Position numbers and translations under genes: made by a program. Shown in pieces: positions 8,262 to 17,501 of a stretch of DNA of 64,000 nucleotides. Every line of letters begins with the position of its first letter. The stretch's first letter is position 1. The stretch covers positions 5,515,097 to 5,579,096 of the forward strand of contig NZ_LS999839.1 of NCBI RefSeq assembly GCF_900564155.1, in the 5' to 3' direction. This stretch comes from Pedobacter schmidteae (GTDB taxonomy: Bacteria > Bacteroidota > Bacteroidia > Sphingobacteriales > Sphingobacteriaceae). Under the pieces are notes generated by a model, which made no database searches, was not told the DNA's origin, and worked only from the letters and a program-made list of their open reading frames with translations.

Positions 8262-9392
8262 ATGAAATTTAATTTACAAGCGAAAGATACACATTCGAAA
8301 GCAAGAGCGGGAACAATTACTACTGACCATGGCGATATACAAACACCTATTTTTATGCCTGTTGGTACCGCAGGAACGGTAAAATCAGTCAACCAGCAAC
8401 AACTTAAAAATGATATCGACGCTAAAATCATCTTAGGAAATACCTATCATTTATACCTGCGACCAGGTCTCGATGTACTGGAACGTGCCGGAGGTTTACA
8501 TCAGTTTATTGGCTGGGACAGACCAATTTTGACCGACAGCGGTGGTTATCAGGTCTATTCTTTAAGCAAAGTGCGCAAAATTAAAGAGGAAGGCGTAACT
8601 TTTCATTCACATATAGATGGCTCCAAACACCTCTTTACGCCAGAATATGCCATGGACATACAGCGTACCATAGGTGCCGACATCATCATGGCATTTGACG
8701 AATGTACGCCATACCCATGCGATTATAAGTATGCGGCAAACTCTATCAACATGACGCACCGCTGGTTAAAACGCTGCTGCGCACGTTTTGATGCCACCGA
8801 ACCCAAATACGGCTTCAGCCAAACCCTGTTCCCTATTGTTCAGGGCTCTGTATATAAAGACCTCAGAATGAAATCTGCCGAATTTATCGCCTCCATGAAC
8901 CGTGAAGGAAATGCCATTGGCGGACTTTCTGTAGGCGAACCTGCCGAAGAAATGTACGGTATGACCGAAGTCGTATGCAATATACTGCCGGAAGAAAAAC
9001 CCCGTTACCTGATGGGTGTGGGTACACCTATCAACATCCTGGAAAACATTGCCTTAGGTGTAGATATGTTTGACTGCGTAATGCCAACCAGAAACGCCAG
9101 AAATGGTATGTTATTTACAAAAAATGGCATCATCAATATCAGCAACAAAAAATGGGCTGATGATTTCTCACCAATTGAGGCCGACAGTGATCTGATTGCC
9201 GACCAGGTTTATTCTAAAGCCTATTTAAGACACCTGATGCATTCAAAAGAAATGCTGGGCGCTCAAATAGCTACCTTACACAACCTGCATTTTTACCTTT
9301 GGCTGGTTAAACAAGCCAGAGAGAAAATCATAAGCGGCGAATTTTACGCCTGGAAAAACAAAATGGTTACTATCTTAGGTAATAAATTATAA
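8262..9392 (+). CDS. tgt: tRNA-guanine transglycosylase (queuosine pathway)
   Basis: Exchanges G34 in the anticodons of Asp, Asn, His and Tyr tRNAs for a queuosine precursor. 376 residues, matching bacterial Tgt. The acid catalyst is D92 in TDSGGYQVYSL and the nucleophile D271 in MFDCVMPTRNARNG. Oddity: residues 283 to 340, where most bacterial Tgt proteins carry the C-x-C-x2-C plus His zinc site, contain no cysteine (EADSDLIADQVYSKAYLRHL replaces the CxCxxC segment), while the flanking YSKAYLRHL and HNLHFYLWLV are conserved. I recall the same loss in flavobacterial homologs, so it is probably a lineage feature and not damage. The stop abuts the ATG of the LptF/G gene with no gap. Confidence 0.95.
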   Translation: MKFNLQAKDTHSKARAGTITTDHGDIQTPIFMPVGTAGTVKSVNQQQLKNDIDAKIILGNTYHLYLRPGLDVLERAGGLHQFIGWDRPILTDSGGYQVYSLSKVRKIKEEGVTFHSHIDGSKHLFTPEYAMDIQRTIGADIIMAFDECTPYPCDYKYAANSINMTHRWLKRCCARFDATEPKYGFSQTLFPIVQGSVYKDLRMKSAEFIASMNREGNAIGGLSVGEPAEEMYGMTEVVCNILPEEKPRYLMGVGTPINILENIALGVDMFDCVMPTRNARNGMLFTKNGIINISNKKWADDFSPIEADSDLIADQVYSKAYLRHLMHSKEMLGAQIATLHNLHFYLWLVKQAREKIISGEFYAWKNKMVTILGNKL

Positions 9393-10496
9393 ATGAACAT
9401 TATCAAAGACAGGATCAAAATTCTCGACTGGTACATCATCAGCAAATACCTGGGGACCTTTTTATATACCCTGACGTTGTTTGTTGTCATCATCATTATT
9501 TTTGACTTATCTGAGAAACTGGATGACTTTTTAAGTGCCAATCTAAGCTTCTGGCAGGTGATATCCTTATATTATGCAGGGTCTATTCCTTATTATGTAA
9601 ACATGTTATCCCCTTTGATCAATTTCATTGCGGTCATCTTTTTCACTGCAAAGATGGCCGATCAGACCGAAATTGTCCCTATTTTAAGTGGTGGAGTTAG
9701 CTTTAACCGCTTTTTAGTCCCCTATTTTATATCCGCATTTATCATATTTGCCGTCAATCTGGCATCCAATTTATACATCCTGCCCTATACCAATCAGCTT
9801 AAAAACAGCTTCGAAAATACCTATGTAAAGAAAAATGATCCGTCCAGCAAAAGTAATATCCACATGAAACTGGATAACCATACTTACATTTTCATGGACA
9901 ATTTTGACAACAAAACTAAGACAGGCACCAGGTTCTCACTCGATAATTTTAAGGGTGATTTACTTACCAAAAAGCTGGTGGCAGACGAAATTAAATGGGA
10001 CTCTTTGAAGCGTTCCTGGAAGCTGATCAACTACTCTGTAAGGGACATAAACGGACTGAAAGAAACCTTTACCAGCGGCTCATCCAAGACCAAAGACACG
10101 GTACTGGACATGCGTCCGGACGACTTTTCGGCCTATGATAATGTGTTCGAAAACCTCACAAACAAGGAGCTTTCCGAGAAGATCAGAAAAGAAAAAATAC
10201 GTGGATCGGGCATCTGGAACGACCTTTTATTTGAACAATATAAGCGCTATTTACACCCTTTATCGGCATTCGTTTTGACCCTTATCGGGGTCGCACTTTC
10301 GTCCAGAAAGGTGCGCGGCGGCGTTGGATTGCCATTGGGAATAGGCATTTTATTAAGCTTTGCCTATATTGTTTTTAACCAATTCGCAAAAATGTTTTCC
10401 ATAAAAGGAGGCATGCCACCGCTGCTGGCAGTGCTTGCACCCACCATTTGCTTCGGTTTACTGGGGTACTACCTGCTTAGAAAAGCACCAAAATAA
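9393..10496 (+). CDS. LptF/LptG family permease (YjgP/YjgQ)
   Basis: 367-residue inner-membrane component of the LptB2FG ABC machine that lifts lipopolysaccharide out of the inner membrane. Three transmembrane helices at the N-terminus (first at LGTFLYTLTLFVVIIIIFDL), a periplasmic beta-jellyroll-like domain in the middle, and three helices at the C-terminus (FVLTLIGVALSSRK, the glycine-rich GLPLGIGILLSFAYIVF, APTICFGLLGYYLL). Bacteroidota usually encode LptF and LptG separately as similar proteins; which one this is cannot be told. The ATG follows directly after the tgt stop and its stop overlaps the next ATG by one base, so the three genes form one operon. Confidence 0.9.
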   Translation: MNIIKDRIKILDWYIISKYLGTFLYTLTLFVVIIIIFDLSEKLDDFLSANLSFWQVISLYYAGSIPYYVNMLSPLINFIAVIFFTAKMADQTEIVPILSGGVSFNRFLVPYFISAFIIFAVNLASNLYILPYTNQLKNSFENTYVKKNDPSSKSNIHMKLDNHTYIFMDNFDNKTKTGTRFSLDNFKGDLLTKKLVADEIKWDSLKRSWKLINYSVRDINGLKETFTSGSSKTKDTVLDMRPDDFSAYDNVFENLTNKELSEKIRKEKIRGSGIWNDLLFEQYKRYLHPLSAFVLTLIGVALSSRKVRGGVGLPLGIGILLSFAYIVFNQFAKMFSIKGGMPPLLAVLAPTICFGLLGYYLLRKAPK

Positions 10497-11386
10497 TGAA
10501 AAACAAAGTCCCAAACTCCAATAAAAACCTGCTGATTCTTCATTTCACAGTATTTATATGGGGGTTTACGGGCATCCTGGGCGCATTAATCTCTATCGAT
10601 GCCGTACAAATGGTATGGTATAGGGTTTTAATTGCCACCCTAACCCTTTTTATCTACTTTAAACTGAGCAAAACCAGCCTTAAAATAACAAAAAAGCAGT
10701 TTTATCAGTTCTTTTTTACAGGCAGTATTGTAGCCTTGCACTGGATCCTTTTCTTCCATGCCATTAAAGTTTCAACGGTTTCTGTTACGCTCGTTTGCCT
10801 GTCTTCCTTTACGCTTTTTACCGCCATATTGGAACCGCTGATCAAAAAACAACGCGTCCAGATTGCCGATATCATCATTGGAATGGTCATCATTTTGGGC
10901 ATTTATCTCATCTTTAAATTCGAATCCAGGTATACCGCAGGCATCATTTTCGGCCTGTCGGCAGCACTCGCTTCCAGTCTTTTTGGCACCATAAATTCTG
11001 TGCTGGTACAAAAAAGTGACGCCCTTGTGATCAGTTTTTATGAGATTGCAGGTGCCTTTATATGGATCACTTTATACCGTTTGGCCGATCATTCTTTGCT
11101 TACAGAACGCTTCAATCTGAGCGCAACCGACTGGCTTTATCTTGGCCTTTTGGGAACAATTTGTACCGCACTTGCCTACGTTGCCGGAGTAGCTGTGATG
11201 CGTACCATCTCGGCTTTCAGGGTGGCACTCATCACCAATCTTGAGCCCGTATACGGCATCCTTCTGGCCTTCATTTTCTTCGGATCAAAGGAGAGCATGT
11301 CGGTCGGATTTTACCTTGGAGCAGTCATTATTCTGGCTGCTGTATTCCTATATCCGATCTACAAAAAACACAAAAATACCTACTAA
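10496..11386 (+). CDS. EamA/DMT-family transporter
   Basis: 296-residue inner-membrane protein of the drug/metabolite transporter superfamily with about ten hydrophobic helices arranged as two EamA repeats. Repeat 1 starts LLILHFTVFIWGFTGILGALI; repeat 2 starts about residue 150 with the IFGLSAALASSLFGTI segment. The second repeat ends with the typical NLEPVYGILLAFIFFG motif. Substrates in this family include amino acids, nucleotides and metabolites; none can be assigned here. It overlaps the LptF/G stop by one base and is the last gene of the tgt operon. Confidence 0.88.
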   Translation: MKNKVPNSNKNLLILHFTVFIWGFTGILGALISIDAVQMVWYRVLIATLTLFIYFKLSKTSLKITKKQFYQFFFTGSIVALHWILFFHAIKVSTVSVTLVCLSSFTLFTAILEPLIKKQRVQIADIIIGMVIILGIYLIFKFESRYTAGIIFGLSAALASSLFGTINSVLVQKSDALVISFYEIAGAFIWITLYRLADHSLLTERFNLSATDWLYLGLLGTICTALAYVAGVAVMRTISAFRVALITNLEPVYGILLAFIFFGSKESMSVGFYLGAVIILAAVFLYPIYKKHKNTY

Positions 11387-11843
11387 TTTTTATGCCCAAC
11401 CCATGGGGTAGGGGAGTAAAAAAACGCGGGTGCCAGGTGTCATTTTAAACGGCAAAAACAGGCGTATAAACCAGGCAAAAAAACAGGTAAAAACAGCAGC
11501 AAAAAAGCTCAGAAAAACATATTTTCAGCGCTCAAAAACAACCTGAAAAAATTGCGTTTCCGTATACAGCTTTAAAATCCGGAGCATAAATTTAATTTTA
11601 TTTACGAGGTAAATAGTGTACCTTAATGCCATAATTCAATTCAGCAAAGAGAAAGCAGCAAAACTTCCTGAAAACAGTCCAACTGCACTAAAAACAAAGC
11701 AAAAAAACTTAAAACACCACAAAACATAAAAACAAATAAACAACTGTATATCAATAAATAAAACAAACTCAATTAAAATAAAAAATCAATTAAAAACAGA
11801 CATAAAATTTCTAAAATACTAATATTTTTAGCACATCTGATAA
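11387..11843. other. 457-bp A-rich, strand-asymmetric intergenic region
   Basis: The plus strand from about 11430 to 11815 is dominated by A with interspersed C and very little G or T: runs such as CAAAAACAGGCG and GCAGCAAAACTTCC, with repeated AAAAC/AACAG words. No hairpin with a T-tract, no ORF with family similarity and no tRNA shape was seen. A box like TATTTTTA near 11824 lies close to the next ATG and could be a weak -7 element. Confidence 0.5.
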
Positions 11844-14654
11844 ATGAATCAAAATAAACTATATAAATCACTGATAATCAAAATAAAATCAACACTAATA
11901 TTAAGTTTAATTTCACATTCTGTTTTTTCGCAGATTTTTAACGAGGAACAAAACCCACTTAGTGTAAAATGGAGACAGATAAACAGCTCGGGCTTTAAAG
12001 TGATCTATCCGGCCGAACTGGAAAAAGAAGCGCAAAGAATGGCCAACACGCTACCCCATATTTACCCTCATGTAGGCGGCAGTCTGGGCATGAAAAAAAC
12101 GTCCATTCCTTTGCTCCTTCAGAACCAGGGCGTGATCGCAAATGGCTTCGTTCAACTGGGCCCAAAAAAGTCTGAATTTTACACCACCCCTCCGCAGCAA
12201 TTCGACAGTCAGGACTGGCTCAATAACCTGGCCGTTCACGAGCTTCGCCATGTGGCCCAGTTCGACAAACTGACCGGAGGAAAGGCACACCCATTTCCCG
12301 AATTGGTATACTTCGCCTGGTTCGGAGCAAGCCTCCCCATTTGGTTTTTTGAAGGCGATGCGGTAACCACCGAAACCGCCCTTACCAATGCCGGTCGCGG
12401 AAGGCAACCTTCCTGGATCATGCCCTTTCGTGCCAGCCTGCTGGAAGGAAAAAAAATCTCGTACAGCAAGGCCAGCTTCGGATCAAACAAAGACATCACC
12501 CCGGGGTATTATCAGCTCGGCTACCTGATGTCTTCCAACATCAGAACTCAGCATGGGAAAAATATATTCGACGATGTACTGACCGATATCCGCAAGCGCC
12601 CCCTTCGCCTCTACCCTTTTTCAAACAGTCTGAAAAAACTGACCGGCAAAGGAAGTCACGAATGGTTCAGACAAACCACTGCTCTTCTGGAAAAAAAATG
12701 GAGCGAACAAGCACAAGCCGATCCCGCCGAAAATTACATCTCGCTAACCAGGCCCGCAAAATACGCCACCAATTATTTTTTACCGGTCCGCCTGAACAGC
12801 AACAGCATTTTAACTTTAAAGCAAAGTAAAGCCGAGATCTCCCACCTCATACTGCTGGACAGCAACAAACAGGAAAAACACTTGCTGAACATCGGCTACC
12901 AGGAGCAACCCTGGTTTAGCTACGCCAATGGAAAAATAGTTTGGGACGAAGTAAGATACGATCCGCGATACAGACAACGCAGCTACAATGTAATTTGCAG
13001 TTACCAGCTAGAAACAAAAAAAGTTAAAAAGCTCAGTTCAAAATCCAGGCTCTTCGCTCCCTCACTTTCGGCCGACGGAAAAAAAATTATTGCTGTAAAA
13101 ATTGAACTCAACAACCAGTGCAATCTGGTTGAGCTGGACGCGCAAACCGGAGCCATCCTGTACACCTATCCAAATCCAAAAAATCAGATACTGCAAACAC
13201 CGGCCTTCAGCGAAAGCGGAAACCAGGTAGTGTACATCGGCGTAACTGAAAAAGGCAAGGCCATGTACATCACCAACAGAGCAGGCCAAACCGAGGAACT
13301 AATAGCTCCAGGTCAACAGCAATTGACAAGGCCCACCTTCATTAACCAGCAAATCGCATTTAACGCGCATTACAGCGGAGTTGACAACATTTACAACATA
13401 GATATCAAAACAAAAAAGATAAGCGCTCTGAGCCACGCAAAATACGGCGGATTTAATGCATCATTTTCCAAAGCGGCAAATTCCCTCATTTTTAACAATT
13501 ACAGAGAAACCGGATACGACATTGCCGAAATCCCGATAAATCCCGAACAGCCGGCAAAAAACAATTTCGTTTATTTTGGAGCTGCCGCCGAGCAACAGGA
13601 ACATACCGGAAATGTATTTCGTAAAATTCCCGACAGCGTGTACACCTCCAAACCCTACCACGCATCAGGCAACCTGATTGACGTACATAGCATCACACCG
13701 GTGATTGAAGACGAATACCGGTTTGGCCTGCAACTCAACTCCGACAACCTGCTCAATACCTTCAGCACTTTTGCCGGCGCAGAATATTATCGCGATCTGA
13801 ACAGATTTGAATACAACGCCGGTTTTGTACTGAAAAGTTTTTACCCGGTTATCAGTGCCACCTATCGCAACAGACCGCGCCGAACCTTTTACAACACCAA
13901 CAAGGGAATAGCGCAGGGCGATTGGCGGGAAAACAATTTTCAACTTCAGGCATTGTTGCCCATCAACCTGAATAGCCTGGGCGACACCTACAGCTTCTCG
14001 TTAAAAGCTGCAACCAGCTATACGCACAGGTACATGGGAGAAAACATGCCGGCCAACTACATCACCAGTCTAAAATTTCCAATGGAATATGGATTTGGCT
14101 TCGCCCACGGCATGCGTCAGGCCGATCGCGACATTGCCCCAAAATGGGCGCAAACCTTACGTTTTACCTACCTGCATCAACCGTTTGACAATAGACTGGA
14201 TGGCGAGCTTTTTGCAGCAGAAGCATTTTTCTATTTCCCCGGCCTGTTAAGAAACCACTCTTTCACAGCCAATTTTAACTATCAACACGCCAGTGGTGTA
14301 AGAAGATTTGACAACGAAGTAAATGCTGTATACGGATACAACAACATCAGGGCCCGTAATTTTCTAAAAAATACGCTCCTGTTCAACTATAGATTTCCCT
14401 TCGCCTTCCCCGACGCCGAACTGGGACCTTTGGCCTACATCAGAAACTTAAGGGGCGGATTGTTTTGCCATTATGAAAACCTGGGAATAGACACCAACCT
14501 GGGCGAACCCAAAACCTATGGCTTTGAACTACGCAGCAGCCTGAACGTTTTACGTTACCAGCCTGTAGTCGATTTTGGAACAAGATTTGTCTTCGTCAAC
14601 AAAATTTACAACCAAAACCCTATATTAGAATTAATTTTAAACTACAGCTTTTAA
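11844..14654 (+). CDS. Outer-membrane protein with gluzincin (HExxH...E) domain, beta-propeller-like middle and barrel-like end
   Basis: 936-residue exported protein with a signal peptide (hydrophobic STLILSLISHSVFSQ). Residues 40 to 290 look like a gluzincin metallopeptidase: the zinc motif HELRH is H132 to H136, and the third ligand is probably E170 in WFFEGDAVTTET, 34 residues later, the spacing seen in peptidase MA-like families. Residues about 300 to 600 carry TolB/WD-like repeats (SRLFAPSLSADGKKI, TPAFSESGNQVVY). The last 300 or so residues alternate short amphipathic strands with aromatic ends and finish in a C-terminal Phe, as in outer-membrane barrels. Proteins of this kind are recurrent but poorly described in Bacteroidota. 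The substrate is unknown and proteolysis is inference from the motif. The AATTTTCACC leader before LapA suggests a shared transcript. Confidence 0.75.
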   Translation: MNQNKLYKSLIIKIKSTLILSLISHSVFSQIFNEEQNPLSVKWRQINSSGFKVIYPAELEKEAQRMANTLPHIYPHVGGSLGMKKTSIPLLLQNQGVIANGFVQLGPKKSEFYTTPPQQFDSQDWLNNLAVHELRHVAQFDKLTGGKAHPFPELVYFAWFGASLPIWFFEGDAVTTETALTNAGRGRQPSWIMPFRASLLEGKKISYSKASFGSNKDITPGYYQLGYLMSSNIRTQHGKNIFDDVLTDIRKRPLRLYPFSNSLKKLTGKGSHEWFRQTTALLEKKWSEQAQADPAENYISLTRPAKYATNYFLPVRLNSNSILTLKQSKAEISHLILLDSNKQEKHLLNIGYQEQPWFSYANGKIVWDEVRYDPRYRQRSYNVICSYQLETKKVKKLSSKSRLFAPSLSADGKKIIAVKIELNNQCNLVELDAQTGAILYTYPNPKNQILQTPAFSESGNQVVYIGVTEKGKAMYITNRAGQTEELIAPGQQQLTRPTFINQQIAFNAHYSGVDNIYNIDIKTKKISALSHAKYGGFNASFSKAANSLIFNNYRETGYDIAEIPINPEQPAKNNFVYFGAAAEQQEHTGNVFRKIPDSVYTSKPYHASGNLIDVHSITPVIEDEYRFGLQLNSDNLLNTFSTFAGAEYYRDLNRFEYNAGFVLKSFYPVISATYRNRPRRTFYNTNKGIAQGDWRENNFQLQALLPINLNSLGDTYSFSLKAATSYTHRYMGENMPANYITSLKFPMEYGFGFAHGMRQADRDIAPKWAQTLRFTYLHQPFDNRLDGELFAAEAFFYFPGLLRNHSFTANFNYQHASGVRRFDNEVNAVYGYNNIRARNFLKNTLLFNYRFPFAFPDAELGPLAYIRNLRGGLFCHYENLGIDTNLGEPKTYGFELRSSLNVLRYQPVVDFGTRFVFVNKIYNQNPILELILNYSF

Positions 14655-14677
14655 TTTTCACCTCAGCCCTTCAAATT

Positions 14678-14950
14678 ATGCGCACCAAAACCATCTTCAT
14701 CATCATTTTTACTGTACTGATCACCGTGTTTCTAATGATCAATACCGATGCTGTGGAATTTGATTTCATTTTCGTCAAAATGAACATCTCCAAACTCCTG
14801 GTAGTTGGTGTATGTACTTTTATAGGATTTATATTGGGCTATTGGGCCGGACGTCCTAAAACAACCGTAAGCACATACGACCGGGAAATAGATGGCCACG
14901 ACAGCAACAAAAGCAACCTGAGCGACGAAGACCGCGATTACATCAGATAA
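14678..14950 (+). CDS. Small two-helix membrane protein, LapA/DUF1049-like
   Basis: 90 residues with two transmembrane helices (about 4 to 22 and 38 to 58) separated by the segment NTDAVEFDFIFVKMNISKLLVV. That pattern, an Asn before an FxF-rich loop and then a Gly-rich helix, is typical of the LapA (DUF1049) family. In enterobacteria LapA works with LapB to control LPS synthesis; here no lapB lies adjacent, so the role is unknown. The tail is acidic and polar (DGHDSNKSNLSDEDRD). It lies 23 bp after the gluzincin gene and ends at a strong terminator. Confidence 0.72.
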   Translation: MRTKTIFIIIFTVLITVFLMINTDAVEFDFIFVKMNISKLLVVGVCTFIGFILGYWAGRPKTTVSTYDREIDGHDSNKSNLSDEDRDYIR

Positions 14951-14990
14951 TTTGCTTACACCTCATGGCATCTCAAACGAATTGCATAAA

Positions 14991-15024
14991 AAAGGCCTGC
15001 ATAAAAAAAATGCAGGCCTTTTTC
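14991..15024. terminator. Bidirectional intrinsic terminator, LapA-like / metZ
   Basis: Arms AAAGGCCTGCA and TGCAGGCCTTT (11 bp, perfect) around a nine-base A-rich loop, followed by T residues. It serves the two convergent transcripts. Confidence 0.9.
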
Positions 15025-15045
15025 ATATCATCAGAAAAACAATGG

Positions 15046-16212
15046 CTATGCTAAAGCTTGTTTAATGTCACCAAGAATATCGTCAATATGCTCTAAACCG
15101 ATAGACAAGCGAACAGTCCCTTGCTCTATCCCTACCTCGAGGCGCTCCTCTTCGGTCAGTTTTGAATGCGTACTCGTAGCCGGATGCGTAGCAATAGAAC
15201 GGGTATCCCCCAGATTGGCAGAAATAGAGAACATTTTCAGCTTGTTCATAAAGTCGCTTGCAGCAGCCACTCCACCATCAATTACCAAGGTCACAATCCC
15301 TCCACCCTGCTTCATTTGTTTTTTAGCAATTTCATATTGTGGATGAGACGATAAAAAAGGATACATCACTTTTTTAATACGGGCATGACTTTCTAAAAAT
15401 TCAGCAACTTTCAACGCATTCTCACAATGCCTGTCCATACGCACTGCCAGGGTTTCCAAACTTTTGGACAACAACCAGGCATTAAATGGCGACATTGCAG
15501 GGCCGCTATGTCTGGCAAAACCTTCAATTTCTTTAATCAATTTTTCAGAACCCAGAATAACCCCACCTAAGGTACGTCCCTGTCCATCGATAAATTTAGT
15601 GGCCGAATGAATAGAGATATCAGCGCCCAATTTTATGGGCTGCTGCAAATAAGGTGTGGCAAAACAATTGTCTACCACCAGCAAAAGATTGTGTTGTTTG
15701 GCCAGTTTTGCCAACCATTCCAGGTCAATGATATCGATCCCCGGATTAGAAGGCGTCTCCACAAAAATCATTTTTGTGTTGGGCTGAATCCCCTGCTCCC
15801 ATTGCTCCGGCTTATCCAGGTCGGCATAGGTATAAGTAATTCCCCATTTCGAAAATACATTATTCAGCAGCTGGTGGGTAGACCCAAAAACAGAGCGGCT
15901 AGACAATACATGATCGCCCGATTTTAAAAAAGTTGCAAAGGTGGTAAATATTGCCGCCATCCCCGACGCTGTAACCCAACCCGTTTCCGAGCCCTCCAAT
16001 CTGGACATTTTATCAATCAGTTCGGTCGTATTTGGATTGGCATAACGGCTGTAAACATTACCTTCCTTTTCATTGGCAAAAAGCGCACGCATATCCTCTG
16101 CATCATCAAATTTATAACTTGAGGTCAGGTACAATGGTACTGAATGTTCTTTAAACTGTGTTCTGTCGGCTTGCAAACGTATAGCCAGGGTTTCAAAATT
16201 CTCTTCTTGCAT
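15046..16212 (-). CDS. metZ: O-succinylhomoserine sulfhydrylase-type PLP enzyme
   Basis: 388-residue fold I PLP enzyme of the Cys/Met metabolism family (MetB/MetC/MetZ/MGL). The PLP lysine is K206 in SIHSATKFIDGQGR, and YSRYANPN plus SGMAAIFT are the usual phosphate and substrate motifs. The KFIDGQGRTLGGV segment resembles O-succinylhomoserine sulfhydrylases (MetZ) more than cystathionine gamma-synthases. Such an enzyme makes homocysteine directly from sulfide. It could also be a methionine gamma-lyase or cystathionine gamma-lyase; sequence alone does not settle this. The OsmC gene ends six bases upstream on the same strand, so the two share a transcript. Confidence 0.85.
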   Translation of the reverse strand: MQEENFETLAIRLQADRTQFKEHSVPLYLTSSYKFDDAEDMRALFANEKEGNVYSRYANPNTTELIDKMSRLEGSETGWVTASGMAAIFTTFATFLKSGDHVLSSRSVFGSTHQLLNNVFSKWGITYTYADLDKPEQWEQGIQPNTKMIFVETPSNPGIDIIDLEWLAKLAKQHNLLLVVDNCFATPYLQQPIKLGADISIHSATKFIDGQGRTLGGVILGSEKLIKEIEGFARHSGPAMSPFNAWLLSKSLETLAVRMDRHCENALKVAEFLESHARIKKVMYPFLSSHPQYEIAKKQMKQGGGIVTLVIDGGVAAASDFMNKLKMFSISANLGDTRSIATHPATSTHSKLTEEERLEVGIEQGTVRLSIGLEHIDDILGDIKQALA

Positions 16213-16217
16213 TTTAG

Positions 16218-16634
16218 TTATGAATGAATGGTATAGGTAAAATTAATGGTGGCCGAACGGCCCAGAATATTCGACACCGAACAATACTTATCGAAAGTCA
16301 TGGCCAGTGCACGTTCCACTTTTGGTACGCTCAAAGCGCCAAAAAGATCAAAATGAATATCAATTACATCAAATATCGGCGGCATCTCCTCATCTTTCCT
16401 GGTCGCCTTAATGGCTATTTTAACATCATCAAGTGGCTCCTTTTGTTTGGTCAGCACATTAACCATATCTATACCACTGCAACCTCCCAAACCAACTAAA
16501 AGCATTTCCATTGGCCTGAACCCTTTGCCTTCGCCCCCAATAGCTGGTTTGGCATCCAGTTCAACAGTAAAACCACTCGAATTTTCTGCTTCAAAATTAA
16601 ATTTACCGCTTTTACGTATTAAATTAATCTCCAT
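16218..16634 (-). CDS. OsmC-family peroxiredoxin-like protein
   Basis: 138-residue OsmC/Ohr-fold protein; members reduce organic hydroperoxides using two cysteines. Both are present: C52 in GLGGCSGIDMV and C118 in FDKYCSVSNIL. The motif FRPMEMLLVGLGGC is characteristic. A longer frame would begin at a TTG (16652); I chose the ATG at 16634 (MEINLIRKSGKF) because family alignment begins there. It is first in an operon with metZ, which would link thiol chemistry and sulfur assimilation, though the link is only positional. Confidence 0.9.
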   Translation of the reverse strand: MEINLIRKSGKFNFEAENSSGFTVELDAKPAIGGEGKGFRPMEMLLVGLGGCSGIDMVNVLTKQKEPLDDVKIAIKATRKDEEMPPIFDVIDIHFDLFGALSVPKVERALAMTFDKYCSVSNILGRSATINFTYTIHS

Positions 16635-16671
16635 ATGATGTTCTATTTGCAAATATCCGGCCCCGGGAGAC

Positions 16672-17475
16672 TCAGACGTGATAAAAAACTTTATTCTTTT
16701 TTTCCAGCTCCGGTAAATTCACCTGCTGATCAAAAATGGCAAAAACACTTGACCCGCTGCCGCTCATTAAAGCAAACAATGCGCCCGACTGGTAAAGCTG
16801 TGATTTGACCTGCTCAATCTCCGGATATTTTGAAAAAACAGAAGTTTCAAAATCATTTTCCAGATTCGATCTCCATTCTTTCACAGGCAAATGTATTAAA
16901 TCTTTTACCGATCTACTAGGAATTATAGGCTTTATTCCGGCATAAGCATCGGCCGTAGATACGTGTACAGGCGGTTTTACCAAAACCAACTCATATTTTG
17001 ACAAATCTATTGCGATTGAATTGAACTCATCGCCCCTACCAAAAGCATAAACCGGTTTATTTTCGATGAAGAAAGCGCAATCGGCCCCCAGCGGCTTTAC
17101 AACATCCTGCATCGCTTTTACCGACAGGCCCAGCTTAAACTTATCATTAACCAATTTAACCAGGTGTGCGGCATCGGAAGAGCCCCCACCCAGCCCGGCA
17201 CCTACCGGAATATTCTTGAGCAGGGTAATTTGCTGAGGCGGTAAGTCAAAATCTTTTTGCAGCGCATTAAAGGCTTTCAGGCAAATGTTATCAGCTGTAC
17301 CTCCAGGTACATCAATTCCTTTTACCACACAAGTGGTTTCCGAAGCATCTGTAATTTCAACAACATCGTTGATCCTGATGGGATAAAAAACCGTTTCGAT
17401 GTCGTGATAACCATCCGATCTTTTTTGGGTAACGTTTAAACCAAGGTTGATCTTGGCATTGGCAAAAGCAAGCAT
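16672..17475 (-). CDS. ispE: 4-diphosphocytidyl-2-C-methyl-D-erythritol kinase
   Basis: GHMP-family kinase of the MEP route to isoprenoid precursors; phosphorylates CDP-methylerythritol. The ATP-binding glycine loop PVGAGLGGGSSDAAH lies at residues 90 to 104, the N-terminal substrate lysine in ANAKINLGLNV, and the third GHMP motif LMSGSGSSVFAIF near the C-terminus. At 267 residues it is slightly shorter than the E. coli enzyme (283), which is normal for Bacteroidota. It is transcribed leftward from its own candidate promoter at 17502 to 17531. Confidence 0.95.
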   Translation of the reverse strand: MLAFANAKINLGLNVTQKRSDGYHDIETVFYPIRINDVVEITDASETTCVVKGIDVPGGTADNICLKAFNALQKDFDLPPQQITLLKNIPVGAGLGGGSSDAAHLVKLVNDKFKLGLSVKAMQDVVKPLGADCAFFIENKPVYAFGRGDEFNSIAIDLSKYELVLVKPPVHVSTADAYAGIKPIIPSRSVKDLIHLPVKEWRSNLENDFETSVFSKYPEIEQVKSQLYQSGALFALMSGSGSSVFAIFDQQVNLPELEKKNKVFYHV

Positions 17476-17501
17476 TTATGTTGCGTTTAATGTTTCTGCC
17501 A

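Noticed and set aside
12051-12407. 118-codon minus-strand ORF inside the gluzincin gene
   Set aside because: Antisense shadow without domain features.
16213-16217. Riboswitch between OsmC and metZ
   Set aside because: The gap is only five bases and the upstream gene is in the same operon, so no SAM riboswitch can fit there.
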